Below are positions 1-8,470 of a stretch of DNA of 64,000 nt, one piece after another. The DNA lies in contig NZ_AXDW01000018.1 in NCBI RefSeq assembly GCF_000474945.1, positions 6,130 to 70,129 on the forward strand, read 5' to 3'. Position 1 is the stretch's first letter. Each line of letters starts with the position of its first letter. The notes under the pieces are model-generated. The model did no database searches, was not told the origin of the DNA, and saw only the letters and a program-made list of their open reading frames with translations. This stretch comes from Solimonas soli DSM 21787. GTDB lineage: Bacteria > Pseudomonadota > Gammaproteobacteria > Nevskiales > Nevskiaceae. The translations under genes and the position numbers were made by a program.

Positions 1-640
1 CCCGCACCGCGCGCCGCAACGCCCTCCTCACCCAACCCTCTCCTCCCCGTGGGAGGAGAGGGCTCGAAACCGCGCGCCGCGCTCTCAACTCCGATTCCCC
101 TCCGCCCGCCCGCGGGGGGAGGGGCCAGGGGAGGTGGGCGCCTGCACCGCGCACCGAACCCGTACCGCGCGCCGCAACGCCCTCCTCACCCAAGCCTCTC
201 CTCCCCCGCGGGAGGAGAGGGCTCGAAGCTGTGCGCCGCACTCTCAACTCCGATTCCCCTCCGCCCGCTCGCGGGGGGAGGGGCCAGGGGAGGTGGGCGC
301 CTGCATCGCGCACCGCACCCGCAGCGCCCGCCGCGGCACCCTCCTCACCCAACCCTCTCCTCCCAGTGGGAGGAGAGGGCTCGAGGGCACGCGCCGCACT
401 TTCATCACCGTCCCCTCCGCCCGCTCGCGGGGGGAGGGGCCAGGGGAGGTGGGCGCCCGCGTCGCGCACCGCACCCGCACCGCGCGCCGCGGCACCCTCC
501 TCACCCAACCCTCTCCTCCCGACGGGAGGAGAGGGCTCGAAGCCGTGCGCCGCACTTTCATCACCGTCCCCCTCCGCCCGCTCGCGGGGGGAGGGGTCAG
601 GGGAGGTGGGGACCTGCACCGCGCGCCGAATTCGGCATCG
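1..640. repeat. Four tandem copies of a ~158 bp double-hairpin repeat
   Basis: The anchor CTCCTCACCC recurs at 24, 182, 341 and 497, giving a period of 156-159 bp. Each unit holds two inverted repeats. The first is CTCTCCTCCC, 2-4 bases, GGGAGGAGAG (for example 38-60). The second is CCCCTCCGCC with GGGGGGAGGGG, followed by CCAGGGGAGG. Spacers between copies are also conserved. No gene is convincing here: all open frames are low-complexity Pro/Arg/Ala strings. The type resembles intergenic stem-loop repeats common in xanthomonad-like genomes (inference). The array starts at the window edge, so it may have more copies to the left. This is the only stretch longer than 300 bases without a gene. 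Confidence 0.85.
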
Positions 641-716
641 CGCGCCGCACCCGGCCTCGAACGCCACGGCTCGCAATTGCGCGCTGTGCGGCGTGTCCTA
701 GCTGAGGGCTGAGGGC

Positions 717-1862
717 GTGGCCGTTTATTTCGACAACAACGCCACCACGCGGCTCGATGCGCGCGTGCTCGAGGCGATGCTGCCGTATCTCTCGGGTCCG
801 TACGGCAATGCCTCCTCGTTGCACCGCTTCGGCCGTGCCGCGCGCGATGCCATCGAGCGCGCGCGCGAGCAGGTGGCGGCACTGGTCAATGGCCGGCCGA
901 AGGACCTCATCTGGACCTCCGGCGGCACCGAGTCGAACAATCTGGCGCTCAAGGGCGTCTGCGAAGCGGCGCGGCCGACGCGGCTGCTCTACGGCATCAC
1001 CGAACATCCGGCCGTGCTCGAAACCGCCGAGGCGCTGCGCGCGCGCGGCTGGCAGGTGGAGACGGTGGCGACCGACGGCGAGGGGCGCGTCGACTGGGCG
1101 CGCTTCGAGCGCCAGCTCGCCGGCGGTCCGCTTCGCCTGGTGTCGCTGATGCGCGCCAACAACGAGACCGGCGTGATCCAGGATGTTGCGCGCGCCGCGA
1201 CGCTCGTGCATGCGGCCGGTGCCTGGCTGCACGTCGACGCCGTGCAGGCGGCCGGCAAGATCGCCGTCGATTTCGCGGCGCTGGATGCCGATCTCATGAG
1301 CCTGTCGAGCCACAAGATCTACGGCCCGAAGGGTATCGGCGCGCTGCTGCGCAAGGCCGAGGTCGAGCTGCTGCCGCTGCATCACGGCGGCTGGCAGGAA
1401 CAGGGCCTGCGCGGCGGCACCGAGAACGTCGCGGCCATCGTCGGCTTCGGCGCCGCCGCCGAACTCGCGCAACAGGAACTCGAAGCGCGCGGCGCGCATC
1501 TGCGCGCCTTGCGCGATCGGCTCGAAGCCGGGCTGCGCGCCTTGCCCGGCACGCGCATCTTCGGCGACGGCGTCGAGCGTCTGCCGAACACGCTGCAGTT
1601 CGCGCTGCGCGGCTACGAAGGCGAGGCCCTGCTGATGCAGCTCGATCGCAAGGGCTTCGCCGTGTCGAGCGGCTCGGCCTGCGCCTCCGGCCGCGGCGAG
1701 CCGAGCCACGTGCTGCTCGGCATGGGCATCGAGCGCGAGATCGCCGCCGGCGCGATCCGTGTGAGCTTCGGCAAGGACAACACGATGGCCGAGGTCGAGC
1801 AGTTCCTGGCGCTGCTGGCGACGTTCGCGGCGGCGCCGGCGCCAGCGGCGCTGCGGTCATGA
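717..1862 (+). CDS. Cysteine desulfurase, NifS/IscS family (first of two)
   Basis: PLP-dependent enzyme that takes sulfur from L-cysteine, leaving alanine, and passes a persulfide to an Fe-S scaffold. The protein has 381 residues, the normal family length. It shows the N-terminal DNNATT motif, the cofactor lysine in SSHKIYGPKG (about K199), and the catalytic cysteine in SSGSACASG (about C322). The start is GTG, chosen because the family motif follows at once. Its stop overlaps the ATG of the next desulfurase (ATGA), so the two are probably translationally coupled. It is the diverged member of the pair: the active-site loop ends ACASG rather than ACSSA. It could supply sulfur to a different acceptor than the downstream enzyme; this is inference. 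Confidence 0.9.
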   Translation: MAVYFDNNATTRLDARVLEAMLPYLSGPYGNASSLHRFGRAARDAIERAREQVAALVNGRPKDLIWTSGGTESNNLALKGVCEAARPTRLLYGITEHPAVLETAEALRARGWQVETVATDGEGRVDWARFERQLAGGPLRLVSLMRANNETGVIQDVARAATLVHAAGAWLHVDAVQAAGKIAVDFAALDADLMSLSSHKIYGPKGIGALLRKAEVELLPLHHGGWQEQGLRGGTENVAAIVGFGAAAELAQQELEARGAHLRALRDRLEAGLRALPGTRIFGDGVERLPNTLQFALRGYEGEALLMQLDRKGFAVSSGSACASGRGEPSHVLLGMGIEREIAAGAIRVSFGKDNTMAEVEQFLALLATFAAAPAPAALRS

Positions 1863-3028
1863 ACGACATGATCTATCTCGACTACGCGGCGACCACGCCG
1901 CTCGACCCGCGCGTGCGCGACGCGATGCTGCCCTGGCTCGACGCCGAGACGCACTTCGGCAATCCGGCGTCCGATCACGCGCTGGGCCGGCGCGCGCGGG
2001 CAGCGGTGGAGCAGGCGCGGGCGCAGGTCGCGCAGCTGATCGGCGCCGGTGCCGACGAGATCGTCTGGACCTCGGGCGCCACCGAGGCCAACAATCTGGC
2101 GATCAAGGGTGCGCTGGAATTCCGCGGGTTGAAGGGGGCGCACGTCGTCACCAGCCGCGTCGAGCACAAGGCCGTGCTCGACACCTGCCGCTATCTGGAG
2201 ACGCAGGGCACGCGCGTCACGTATCTCACGCCGCAGGCGGACGGCATCGTCGGCGTCGAACAGGTGCTCGCCGCGCTGCAGCCGGATACGGCGCTGGTTT
2301 CGCTGATGTGGGTCAACAACGAGACCGGCGCGATCAATCCGGTCGAGGCGCTGGCCCCCCGGCTGCGCGAGCGCGGCATTCTCTTTCACGTCGACGCGGT
2401 GCAGGCGGTCGGCAAGCTGCCGGTCGATCTGGCGCGCGTGCCGATCGACCTGCTGTCGCTGTCGGCGCACAAGCTCTATGGGCCCAAGGGCATCGGCGCG
2501 CTGTTCGTGCGCAAGCGGCCGCGCGCGCGCCTGGCGCCGCAGATCCACGGCGGCGGCCACGAGCAGGGCATGCGCTCCGGCACGCTGGCGACGCAGCAGA
2601 TCGTCGGCCTCGGCGAGGCCTGCCGGATCGCGGCCGGCGCGCTGGTCGAGGAAGGCGAACGCCTGCGCGGCCTGCGCGAGCGGCTGTGGCAGCAGCTGCA
2701 GGCGCTGCCGAAGATCCATCTCAACGGCCCGGCCGATCGGCGCGCGCCGGGCATTCTCAATGTCAGCTTCGCCGGCGCCGAGGGCGAATCGCTGCGCGCG
2801 ATGCTGCCGCAGCTGATGGTGTCGAGCGGCTCGGCCTGTTCGTCGGCGACGCGCGAGCCTTCCTACGTGCTGCGTGCGCTCGGCCGCGACGACGAGCTCG
2901 CGGGCTCCTCGCTGCGCCTGTCGCTGGGCCGCTACACGAGCGAAGCGCAGATCGATCGGGCGGCGGCGGAGATCATCGCCGCGGTGCGCTTCCTGCGCGA
3001 GCTGTCGCCGCTGTGGAGCGAGTCATGA
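1859..3028 (+). CDS. iscS: Cysteine desulfurase IscS-like (second of two)
   Basis: Second PLP-dependent cysteine desulfurase, 389 residues. It begins with the IscS-typical MIYLDYAATTPLDPRV, has the PLP lysine in SAHKLYGPKG (about K204) and the mobile-loop cysteine in SSGSACSSAT (about C326), which is the canonical IscS signature. E. coli IscS is slightly longer (404) and carries a C-terminal scaffold-docking tail; here the end is [11 protein letters not shown]. It overlaps both the preceding desulfurase and the following IscU-like gene by ATGA. This is the better candidate for the general housekeeping sulfur donor. No iscR regulator gene or Fe-S-dependent operator is visible upstream. Confidence 0.92.
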   Translation: MNDMIYLDYAATTPLDPRVRDAMLPWLDAETHFGNPASDHALGRRARAAVEQARAQVAQLIGAGADEIVWTSGATEANNLAIKGALEFRGLKGAHVVTSRVEHKAVLDTCRYLETQGTRVTYLTPQADGIVGVEQVLAALQPDTALVSLMWVNNETGAINPVEALAPRLRERGILFHVDAVQAVGKLPVDLARVPIDLLSLSAHKLYGPKGIGALFVRKRPRARLAPQIHGGGHEQGMRSGTLATQQIVGLGEACRIAAGALVEEGERLRGLRERLWQQLQALPKIHLNGPADRRAPGILNVSFAGAEGESLRAMLPQLMVSSGSACSSATREPSYVLRALGRDDELAGSSLRLSLGRYTSEAQIDRAAAEIIAAVRFLRELSPLWSES

Positions 3029-3414
3029 ATCCGCAAGACAATGTCTATGCCTATCGCGAACCCATCTGGCAGCGTTTCCGCGCGCCGCGGCATGCCGGCC
3101 GTCTCGACGGCGCGCAGGTGCTGAGCACCCAGGCCGGCAGTGCGGCGACGCGCTCGGTGCTGCGCCTGCAGATCGAACTCGACGGCGAGCGTGTCGCACG
3201 GGCGCGCTTCCGGGCCTATGGCTGCCCGACCGCGATCGCGGTCGGTGAATGGCTGGCCGAGCAGCTCGAAGCGCGGCCGCGCGCGGCATGGGCGGCGATC
3301 GACGTCGCGGCGATTCGCGACGCCCTTGAAATCCCCGACGACAAAGCCCATTGTGCCCTCCTGGGCGAAGACGTCCTTCGCGCCCTGCAGCAGCAGATGA
3401 AGCAGCCCTCATGA
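3025..3414 (+). CDS. IscU/NifU-N-like Fe-S scaffold lacking the first ligand cysteine
   Basis: 129 residues of the NifU N-terminal/IscU fold, which normally assembles a 2Fe-2S cluster with sulfur from IscS. Two of the three invariant cysteines are present: YGCPTAIA (C67) and AHCALLGED (C110). The first, which sits in ACGD just before the MKLQI strand of IscU, is absent: the equivalent stretch is [14 protein letters not shown], so both that cysteine and the nearby aspartate are gone. The LPPVK motif recognised by HscA is also altered (IPDDK), in keeping with no hscA or hscB nearby. ATGA overlaps on both sides place it firmly in the operon. It may be a modified scaffold or a sulfur relay rather than a classical IscU; function is inferred. 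Confidence 0.8.
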   Translation: MNPQDNVYAYREPIWQRFRAPRHAGRLDGAQVLSTQAGSAATRSVLRLQIELDGERVARARFRAYGCPTAIAVGEWLAEQLEARPRAAWAAIDVAAIRDALEIPDDKAHCALLGEDVLRALQQQMKQPS

Positions 3415-3734
3415 GCATCCAGTTGACCGAAAGCGCCGCCCGGCGCATCCAGCAGCAGATCGACAAGCGCGGTAGCGGCTTCGGCCTGCGGGTCGGCGTG
3501 CGCAAGTCGGGATGCTCGGGATACGCCTACACCATGGACTACGCCGACCAGGTGACGGACGAGGATGCCGTGTTCGAGCATCACGGCGCCAAGGTCGTCG
3601 TGCGCCGCGAGCACCTGCCGATGCTCGAAGGCATGACGCTGGACTTCCAGAAGAGCGGCCTCAACGAGGCCTTCAAGTTCCTCAATCCGAACGTCAAGGC
3701 GGAGTGCGGCTGCGGCGAGAGCTTCGCCGTCTGA
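3411..3734 (+). CDS. iscA: A-type Fe-S carrier protein IscA
   Basis: 107-residue HesB/IscA-family protein that carries iron or Fe-S clusters to target enzymes. All three conserved cysteines are present: C35 in SGCSGYAY, and C99 and C101 in the C-terminal ECGCGESF. It starts inside the stop of the IscU-like gene (ATGA). It is the last gene before ndk. In many gammaproteobacteria hscB, hscA, fdx and iscX come next; none is present in this interval. IscA versus ErpA cannot be fully separated by eye, but the operon position favours IscA. Confidence 0.9.
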   Translation: MSIQLTESAARRIQQQIDKRGSGFGLRVGVRKSGCSGYAYTMDYADQVTDEDAVFEHHGAKVVVRREHLPMLEGMTLDFQKSGLNEAFKFLNPNVKAECGCGESFAV

Positions 3735-3775
3735 ACCGGCCGGGCGGCGATTGTCCGTCCAAGCTTCGGTTTTCA

Positions 3776-3805
3776 TTGCCGCGCCGCAGCAGCGCTGGCT
3801 ATAAT
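3776..3805 (+). promoter_or_regulatory. Probable sigma-70 promoter of ndk
   Basis: TTGCCG at 3776-3781, an 18-base spacer, then a perfect TATAAT at 3800-3805. It lies about 90 bases before the ndk start in the otherwise gene-free gap after iscA, so ndk probably starts its own transcription unit here. A clear AAGGAG ribosome binding site follows at 3883-3888. Confidence 0.6.
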
Positions 3806-3895
3806 TCATTGATTTCTCAGTAAACGCACCGGGCCCGAGACGCACACGTCGGGGGCCCTATCGTCATTTCCCCTTCAGTTTTAAGGAGTTTCACC

Positions 3896-4327
3896 GTGTC
3901 GGTTGAACGTACCCTCTCGATCCTCAAGCCGGACGCCGTCGCCAAGAACGCCATCGGCCAGATCATCGCCCGCATCGAGAGTGCCGGCCTGAAAGTCATC
4001 GCCGCGCGCATGAAGCACATGACCCCCGGCGAAGCCGAAGGCTTCTACGCCGTGCACAGGGAGCGTCCGTTCTTCCCGGACCTCGTCAAGTTCATGACCA
4101 GCGGCCCGGTCATGGTGATGGCGCTGGAAGGCGAGAACGCGGTGGCCAGGTATCGCGAGATCATGGGCGCCACGGATCCGAAGAAGGCCGCCGCCGGCAC
4201 GATTCGCGCCGACTTCGCCGACTCGATCGACGAGAACGCCGTGCACGGCTCGGACAGCCTCGAGAACGCCCGGAACGAGATCAGCTACTTCTTCCGCGTC
4301 ACCGAGCTCTGCCCGCGCACGCGCTGA
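3896..4327 (+). CDS. ndk: Nucleoside diphosphate kinase
   Basis: Transfers the gamma phosphate of ATP to NDPs through a phosphohistidine. The protein has 143 residues, typical of bacterial Ndk. It starts with the family motif [12 protein letters not shown] and carries the catalytic histidine in NAVHGSDS (H117). The start is GTG, eight bases after AAGGAG; no other start fits the conserved N terminus. It stands between the Fe-S genes and rlmN, the same order as in Pseudomonas-type genomes, where ndk follows iscX. Confidence 0.97.
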   Translation: MSVERTLSILKPDAVAKNAIGQIIARIESAGLKVIAARMKHMTPGEAEGFYAVHRERPFFPDLVKFMTSGPVMVMALEGENAVARYREIMGATDPKKAAAGTIRADFADSIDENAVHGSDSLENARNEISYFFRVTELCPRTR

Positions 4328-4357
4328 GTCATCGGCCAGACGTGCAGCTGTAAACCC

Positions 4358-5482
4358 ATGACCACCGCCGCCGCCAGCTCTGCCACGGCCTCGACGCCGA
4401 TCAATCTGTTCGGACTCGACCGCGAGCAGCTGCGCGCGCGTTTTGCGGAAATGGGCGAGAAACCGTACCGCGCCGACCAGATCATGCAGTGGATCTACCG
4501 GCGCGGTAAGGATTCGTTCGACGACATGTCGAACATCTCGAAGGAGCTGCGCGTCAGGCTCGCGCAGCACTTCGTGATCCGCACGCCGGAGCTCGTCACC
4601 GAGCAGGTGTCGGCCGACGGCACGCGCAAGTGGGTGCTGCGCCTCGATGGCGGCAATGCCATCGAGACCGTCTACATTCCCGAGGAAAACAGGGCCACGC
4701 TCTGCATTTCCTCGCAGGTCGGTTGCGCGATGGACTGTTCGTTCTGCTCGACCGCGCAGCAGGGCCTCAACCGCAACATGACGACCGCCGAGATCATCGC
4801 CCAGGTGTGGTTCGCGGCGCGCACGCTGGGCGGCGATTTTCAGAACGAAAGAGTCATCTCCAACATCGTCTTCATGGGCATGGGCGAACCGCTGGCGAAC
4901 TACGCGGCGGTGCTCAGCGCGATCCGCATCCTGCTCGACGATTTCGGTTTCGGCCTGTCCAAGCGTCGCGTCACCGTCTCGACCTCGGGCCTGGTGCCGT
5001 TCATGGACCGCCTGCGCGAGGACGTCGACACCGCGCTCGCCGTGTCGCTGCACGCGCCGAACGACGCCTTGCGCGACGAGCTGGTGCCGATCAACCGCAA
5101 GTATCCGATCGCCGAGCTGCTCGCCGCCTGCCGCCGTTACACCGCGGAGAAGGATCGCAAGGCACACATCGTCTATGAATACGTGATGCTCGACGGCGTC
5201 AACGACCGGCCCGAGCACGCGCGCGAGCTCGCCAGGCTGCTCGGCGGCATGGCCGGCAAGGTCAACCTGATTCCGTTCAATCCGTTTCCCGGCGCGCCGT
5301 ACCGGCGCAGCACGCCGGAAGCGATCGCCGCCTTCGCCAAGATCCTGCGCGAGCGCAAGGTCTTCGCGACGACGCGCAAGACGCGCGGCGACGACATCGA
5401 CGCGGCCTGCGGGCAACTCGTCGGCCGCGTCGAGTCGAAGCAGAAGAACCGCCTGCGCGGGATTCCGGTGGTGGCGCGATGA
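4358..5482 (+). CDS. rlmN: Dual-specificity 23S rRNA/tRNA adenosine-C2 methyltransferase RlmN
   Basis: Radical-SAM enzyme that methylates C2 of A2503 in 23S rRNA and A37 in some tRNAs. The protein has 374 residues, a normal length. The 4Fe-4S motif CX3CX2C is at C123, C127 and C130 (CAMDCSFC). The GMGEPL motif and the resting-state cysteine near the C terminus (DAACGQLVGRV) are also present. The last ~70 bases of this gene are repeated 149 bases downstream, just before pilF (see repeat at 5407-5631). Confidence 0.96.
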   Translation: MTTAAASSATASTPINLFGLDREQLRARFAEMGEKPYRADQIMQWIYRRGKDSFDDMSNISKELRVRLAQHFVIRTPELVTEQVSADGTRKWVLRLDGGNAIETVYIPEENRATLCISSQVGCAMDCSFCSTAQQGLNRNMTTAEIIAQVWFAARTLGGDFQNERVISNIVFMGMGEPLANYAAVLSAIRILLDDFGFGLSKRRVTVSTSGLVPFMDRLREDVDTALAVSLHAPNDALRDELVPINRKYPIAELLAACRRYTAEKDRKAHIVYEYVMLDGVNDRPEHARELARLLGGMAGKVNLIPFNPFPGAPYRRSTPEAIAAFAKILRERKVFATTRKTRGDDIDAACGQLVGRVESKQKNRLRGIPVVAR

Positions 5483-5631
5483 GCCGCAGGCCGCCAAGCC
5501 GCTCGCTGGTCGCATCCCCGCTGCGCGGGGCCCCTGCTCGGGCGCTCGCGTCTTCCTGCGGGCAGCTCGTCGGCCGCGTCGAGTCGAAGCAGAAGAATCG
5601 TCTGCGCGGGATTGCGGTGACCGTGCAATGA
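5407..5631 (+). repeat. Direct repeat of the rlmN 3' end (5407-5482 and 5556-5631)
   Basis: The last ~75 bases of rlmN, from CTGCGGGCA to the stop, recur with an offset of 149 bases. In the better-conserved first ~58 bases most differences are synonymous third-position changes (CAA/CAG, AAC/AAT, CGC/CGT), so the second copy still encodes QLVGRVESKQKNRLRGI. Its stop TGA overlaps the ATG of pilF. The 73 bases between the copies hold a short CCCCGC/GCGGGG hairpin and no gene. Either an old duplication, or an rlmN replacement that left the native tail behind. Confidence 0.8.
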
Positions 5632-6368
5632 CATTCCGCGCGTGGCTGTCGTGTCTGCTGTTGCCGACGCTCGCCGCCTGTACGACGGCGGCGCAGCGCG
5701 CCGAGCAGCGCAATGCCGCGCAGGTCAACACGCAGCTCGGCGTCAACTACGCGCGGCAGGGCCAGTACGATCTGGCGGTCGAGAAGCTGCAGCGCGCGAT
5801 CGAGCAGGACGGCAGCTATGCGCCGGCGCATTCGGCGCTGGCGGTGATCTACCAGACGCGCGGCGAATCGGCGGCGGCGGAAAAGGAATACCGCCGCGCG
5901 CTGGCGCTCGACGACAACGATTCGACGGTGAAGAGCAACTTCGGCGTGCTGCTCTGCGAGCGCGGCAAGCCGGAGGAGGCGCGGCGCTACTTCATGGCGG
6001 TGATCGCCGACACCCGCTATCCGACGCCGGAGCAGGTCTGGACCAATGCCGGCATCTGCGCGAAGAAATCCAGCCCCGAGCAGGCCGAGCGCGATTTCCG
6101 CGAGGCGCTGCGCCTCAAGCCAGACGATCGCGACGCGCTCGCGCAGATGGCGATCCTCAGTTACGAGAAGCAGGATTTCCTGCGCACACGCGCCTTCCTG
6201 CAGCGCTACGATTTGAAGACCCAGGCGACGCCGGAACTCCTGAGCATCGCCGCCCGTACCGAGATGGCCCTTGGCGACCGCGATGGCGCGCGTGATTTCG
6301 CGCGTCGCATCGTCCAGGAATTCCCGGAATCCAAGGAAGCCGCCACGTTTTCCGATTGGCAGCCATGA
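5628..6368 (+). CDS. pilF: Type IV pilus secretin pilotin PilF/PilW (TPR lipoprotein)
   Basis: 246-residue outer-membrane lipoprotein needed for assembly of the PilQ secretin ring. A signal peptide ends in the lipobox LAAC (C18). About five tetratricopeptide repeats follow, for example LGVNYARQGQYDLAVEKLQ and ALAVIYQTRGESAAAEKEY. The ATG overlaps the stop of the duplicated rlmN tail, and its own end overlaps rodZ. The position between rlmN and rodZ is conserved in gammaproteobacteria with type IV pili, and fits the Pil-Chp genes elsewhere in this window. Confidence 0.93.
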   Translation: MTFRAWLSCLLLPTLAACTTAAQRAEQRNAAQVNTQLGVNYARQGQYDLAVEKLQRAIEQDGSYAPAHSALAVIYQTRGESAAAEKEYRRALALDDNDSTVKSNFGVLLCERGKPEEARRYFMAVIADTRYPTPEQVWTNAGICAKKSSPEQAERDFREALRLKPDDRDALAQMAILSYEKQDFLRTRAFLQRYDLKTQATPELLSIAARTEMALGDRDGARDFARRIVQEFPESKEAATFSDWQP

Positions 6369-7306
6369 GCACCGAACCAACCGACCCGCCCGTTCCCGCC
6401 CCGGCCCCCGTCCCAGCCGCCGCCGCAGCCGCCGCCAGCGAGGTGACGCCGGGCGCGATGATTCGCGAGGCGCGTCAGGCGGCGCATCTTTCGGTCGACG
6501 ATCTGGCCGCGCATACCAAGCTCGCGCGGGCGACCGTCGAGGCCCTGGAGCGCGACGATTTCGGCGCGCTGCTGGAGCCGGTCTACGTGCGCGGCTACTA
6601 CCGCAAGTGCGCGAAGGTCCTCAACCTCAACGAGAAGATGCTGATCGACGCCTACGCGGCGCGCGTCACGCAGAAGCCGCCGCAGGCGCCGGCCAAGCTG
6701 CGCCTGGCGTCGGGTACCGAACTCGGCTCGTCCAGCCGCCTGCCGACGGCCATGGGCGTGCTGTTCGTGCTCGTCGCGATCGCCGTCTGCGCCGCCCTGT
6801 GGTGGCTGCGCGGCGCGACGACGCCGGTGCCGAAGATGATCAGCAGCGAGGTGCTCGGCGGTTCGCTGTCCGGCGCGTCGGCGCCGTCCGCGCCGTCGCC
6901 GACGCCGGTCGAGGGCGGCGACGCGGCGCCCGTCGAAACGTTGCCGTCGGCGCCGAGTGCCGCCGCCCCGACGACGGCGACGACGCCCGCGGAGGAGGCG
7001 CCGGCGAACGCGACGCCGGCCGCTGCGCCCGCCACGGCGCCGGCGGGCAGCGGCCCGCTGCTCATCAGCTTCAGCGGCCAGTCCTGGATCCGTGTGCTCG
7101 ACGCCAACGGTCGCACCCTGCTCAACGGCCTGGTCGGCGCCGGCGAACGCCGCCAGCTCGACGGCAAGCCGCCGTTCGATCTGTTCATCGGTGCCGCGCC
7201 GGTCGTGGTCGTCAGCTATGAAGGCAAGACCGTGGACCTGAAGCCGTACACGCGCGACAACGCGACGGCGCGACTGACGCTGCCGCTCGGCGCGCCGTCG
7301 CCCTAA
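6365..7306 (+). CDS. rodZ: Cytoskeletal/cell-shape protein RodZ
   Basis: 313-residue bitopic membrane protein that links MreB filaments to the cell-wall machinery. An N-terminal HTH domain of the xenobiotic-response type lies at about residues 25-95 (PGAMIREARQAAHLSVDDLA). One transmembrane helix follows near 130-150 (MGVLFVLVAIAVCAALWW). Then comes a long Ala/Pro-rich periplasmic linker and a C-terminal DUF4115 beta domain with SGQSWIRVLDANGR. The start is the ATG overlapping the pilF stop; an in-frame ATG three codons upstream is less likely. Confidence 0.93.
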   Translation: MSTEPTDPPVPAPAPVPAAAAAAASEVTPGAMIREARQAAHLSVDDLAAHTKLARATVEALERDDFGALLEPVYVRGYYRKCAKVLNLNEKMLIDAYAARVTQKPPQAPAKLRLASGTELGSSSRLPTAMGVLFVLVAIAVCAALWWLRGATTPVPKMISSEVLGGSLSGASAPSAPSPTPVEGGDAAPVETLPSAPSAAAPTTATTPAEEAPANATPAAAPATAPAGSGPLLISFSGQSWIRVLDANGRTLLNGLVGAGERRQLDGKPPFDLFIGAAPVVVVSYEGKTVDLKPYTRDNATARLTLPLGAPSP

Positions 7307-7327
7307 GGAATCCGGAGGGACGCCGCC

Positions 7328-8464
7328 ATGGCGATGACCAGCCACCATCAGATCGTGCGCCGCGTGTCGCGGCAGATCCGCGTCGGCCGCGTCGCGGTCG
7401 GCGGCGGTGCGCCGATCTCGGTGCAGACGATGACCAACACCGACACCGAGGACGTCGCCGCGACCGTCGCGCAGATCCGCGCCGCGGTGAAGGCCGGCGC
7501 CGACATCGTGCGCGTCTCGGTGCCGACGCTGGCGGCCGCCGAGGCCTTCGGCAGGATCAAGAGGGAAGTCGGTTATGTGCCGCTGGTCGCCGACATCCAC
7601 TTCAACTACAAGTGCGGCCTCGCCGCCGCCGAAGCCGGCGCCGACTGCCTGCGCATCAACCCGGGCAACATCGGCTCCGACAAGAAGGTGTCGGAAGTCG
7701 TCGCCTGCGCCAAGCACCATGGCATCCCGATCCGCATCGGCGTCAACGCCGGCAGTCTCGAGGCCGAGCTGCAGGAGAAATACGGCGAGCCGAACGCCGA
7801 CGCGCTGGTCGAAAGCGCGCTGCGCCACATCGACATCCTCAAGCGCCACAACTTCGAGGACTTCAAGGTTTCGCTCAAGGCCAGCGAAATCTTCCTCACC
7901 GTGTTCGCGTACCGGAAGCTGGCGAAACTGATCGACCAGCCGCTGCACCTCGGCATCACCGAGGCCGGTGGCGCGCGCGCGGGTAGCGTGAAGAGCGCGA
8001 TCGGCCTCGGCATGCTGCTCGCCGACGGCATCGGCGACACCATTCGTGTTTCTTTGGCCGCCGATCCGGTCGAGGAAGTGAAAGTCGGCTGGGACATGCT
8101 GAAGTCGCTGCACCTGCGTTCGCGCGGCATCAACCTCGTCGCCTGCCCGTCGTGCTCGCGGCAGAACTTCGACGTCATCAAGGCGGTGCAGGAACTCGAA
8201 GCGCGCTTCGACGAGATCGACGAGCCGCTCGACGTCGCCGTGATCGGCTGCGTCGTCAACGGCCCCGGCGAAGCGCGCGAGGCGGCGATCGGCGTCGCCG
8301 GCGGCTATCCGAATTCCATCTACGTCGACGGCAAGATCGCACACAAGGCGCACAACGCCGAGCTGGTCGACACGCTCGAAAAGCTCGTGCGCGAGAAGAT
8401 CGCCGCGCGCAAGGCCGCCAAGGCCTTGAGCGCCGAGCCCGGCGTCGAACCCGCGCAGCACTGA
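7328..8464 (+). CDS. ispG: 4-hydroxy-3-methylbut-2-enyl diphosphate synthase IspG
   Basis: Converts MEcPP to HMBPP, the sixth step of the MEP isoprenoid pathway, using a 4Fe-4S cluster. The protein has 378 residues. It has the [12 protein letters not shown] start, the LRINPGNIG motif of the TIM barrel, and the C-terminal cluster cysteines in [11 protein letters not shown] and [17 protein letters not shown] ribosome binding site precedes the ATG. It sits between rodZ and hisS, the conserved order. It depends on Fe-S assembly, which is encoded a few kilobases upstream. Confidence 0.97.
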   Translation: MAMTSHHQIVRRVSRQIRVGRVAVGGGAPISVQTMTNTDTEDVAATVAQIRAAVKAGADIVRVSVPTLAAAEAFGRIKREVGYVPLVADIHFNYKCGLAAAEAGADCLRINPGNIGSDKKVSEVVACAKHHGIPIRIGVNAGSLEAELQEKYGEPNADALVESALRHIDILKRHNFEDFKVSLKASEIFLTVFAYRKLAKLIDQPLHLGITEAGGARAGSVKSAIGLGMLLADGIGDTIRVSLAADPVEEVKVGWDMLKSLHLRSRGINLVACPSCSRQNFDVIKAVQELEARFDEIDEPLDVAVIGCVVNGPGEAREAAIGVAGGYPNSIYVDGKIAHKAHNAELVDTLEKLVREKIAARKAAKALSAEPGVEPAQH

Positions 8465-8470
8465 ACGATC

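Noticed and set aside
1-640. Possible CRISPR array
   Set aside because: Units are ~158 bp with conserved spacers; CRISPR repeats are 24-47 bp with unique spacers.
5500-5560. Truncated small gene between rlmN and pilF
   Set aside because: Only 73 bases plus the duplicated rlmN tail; no start with ribosome binding site.
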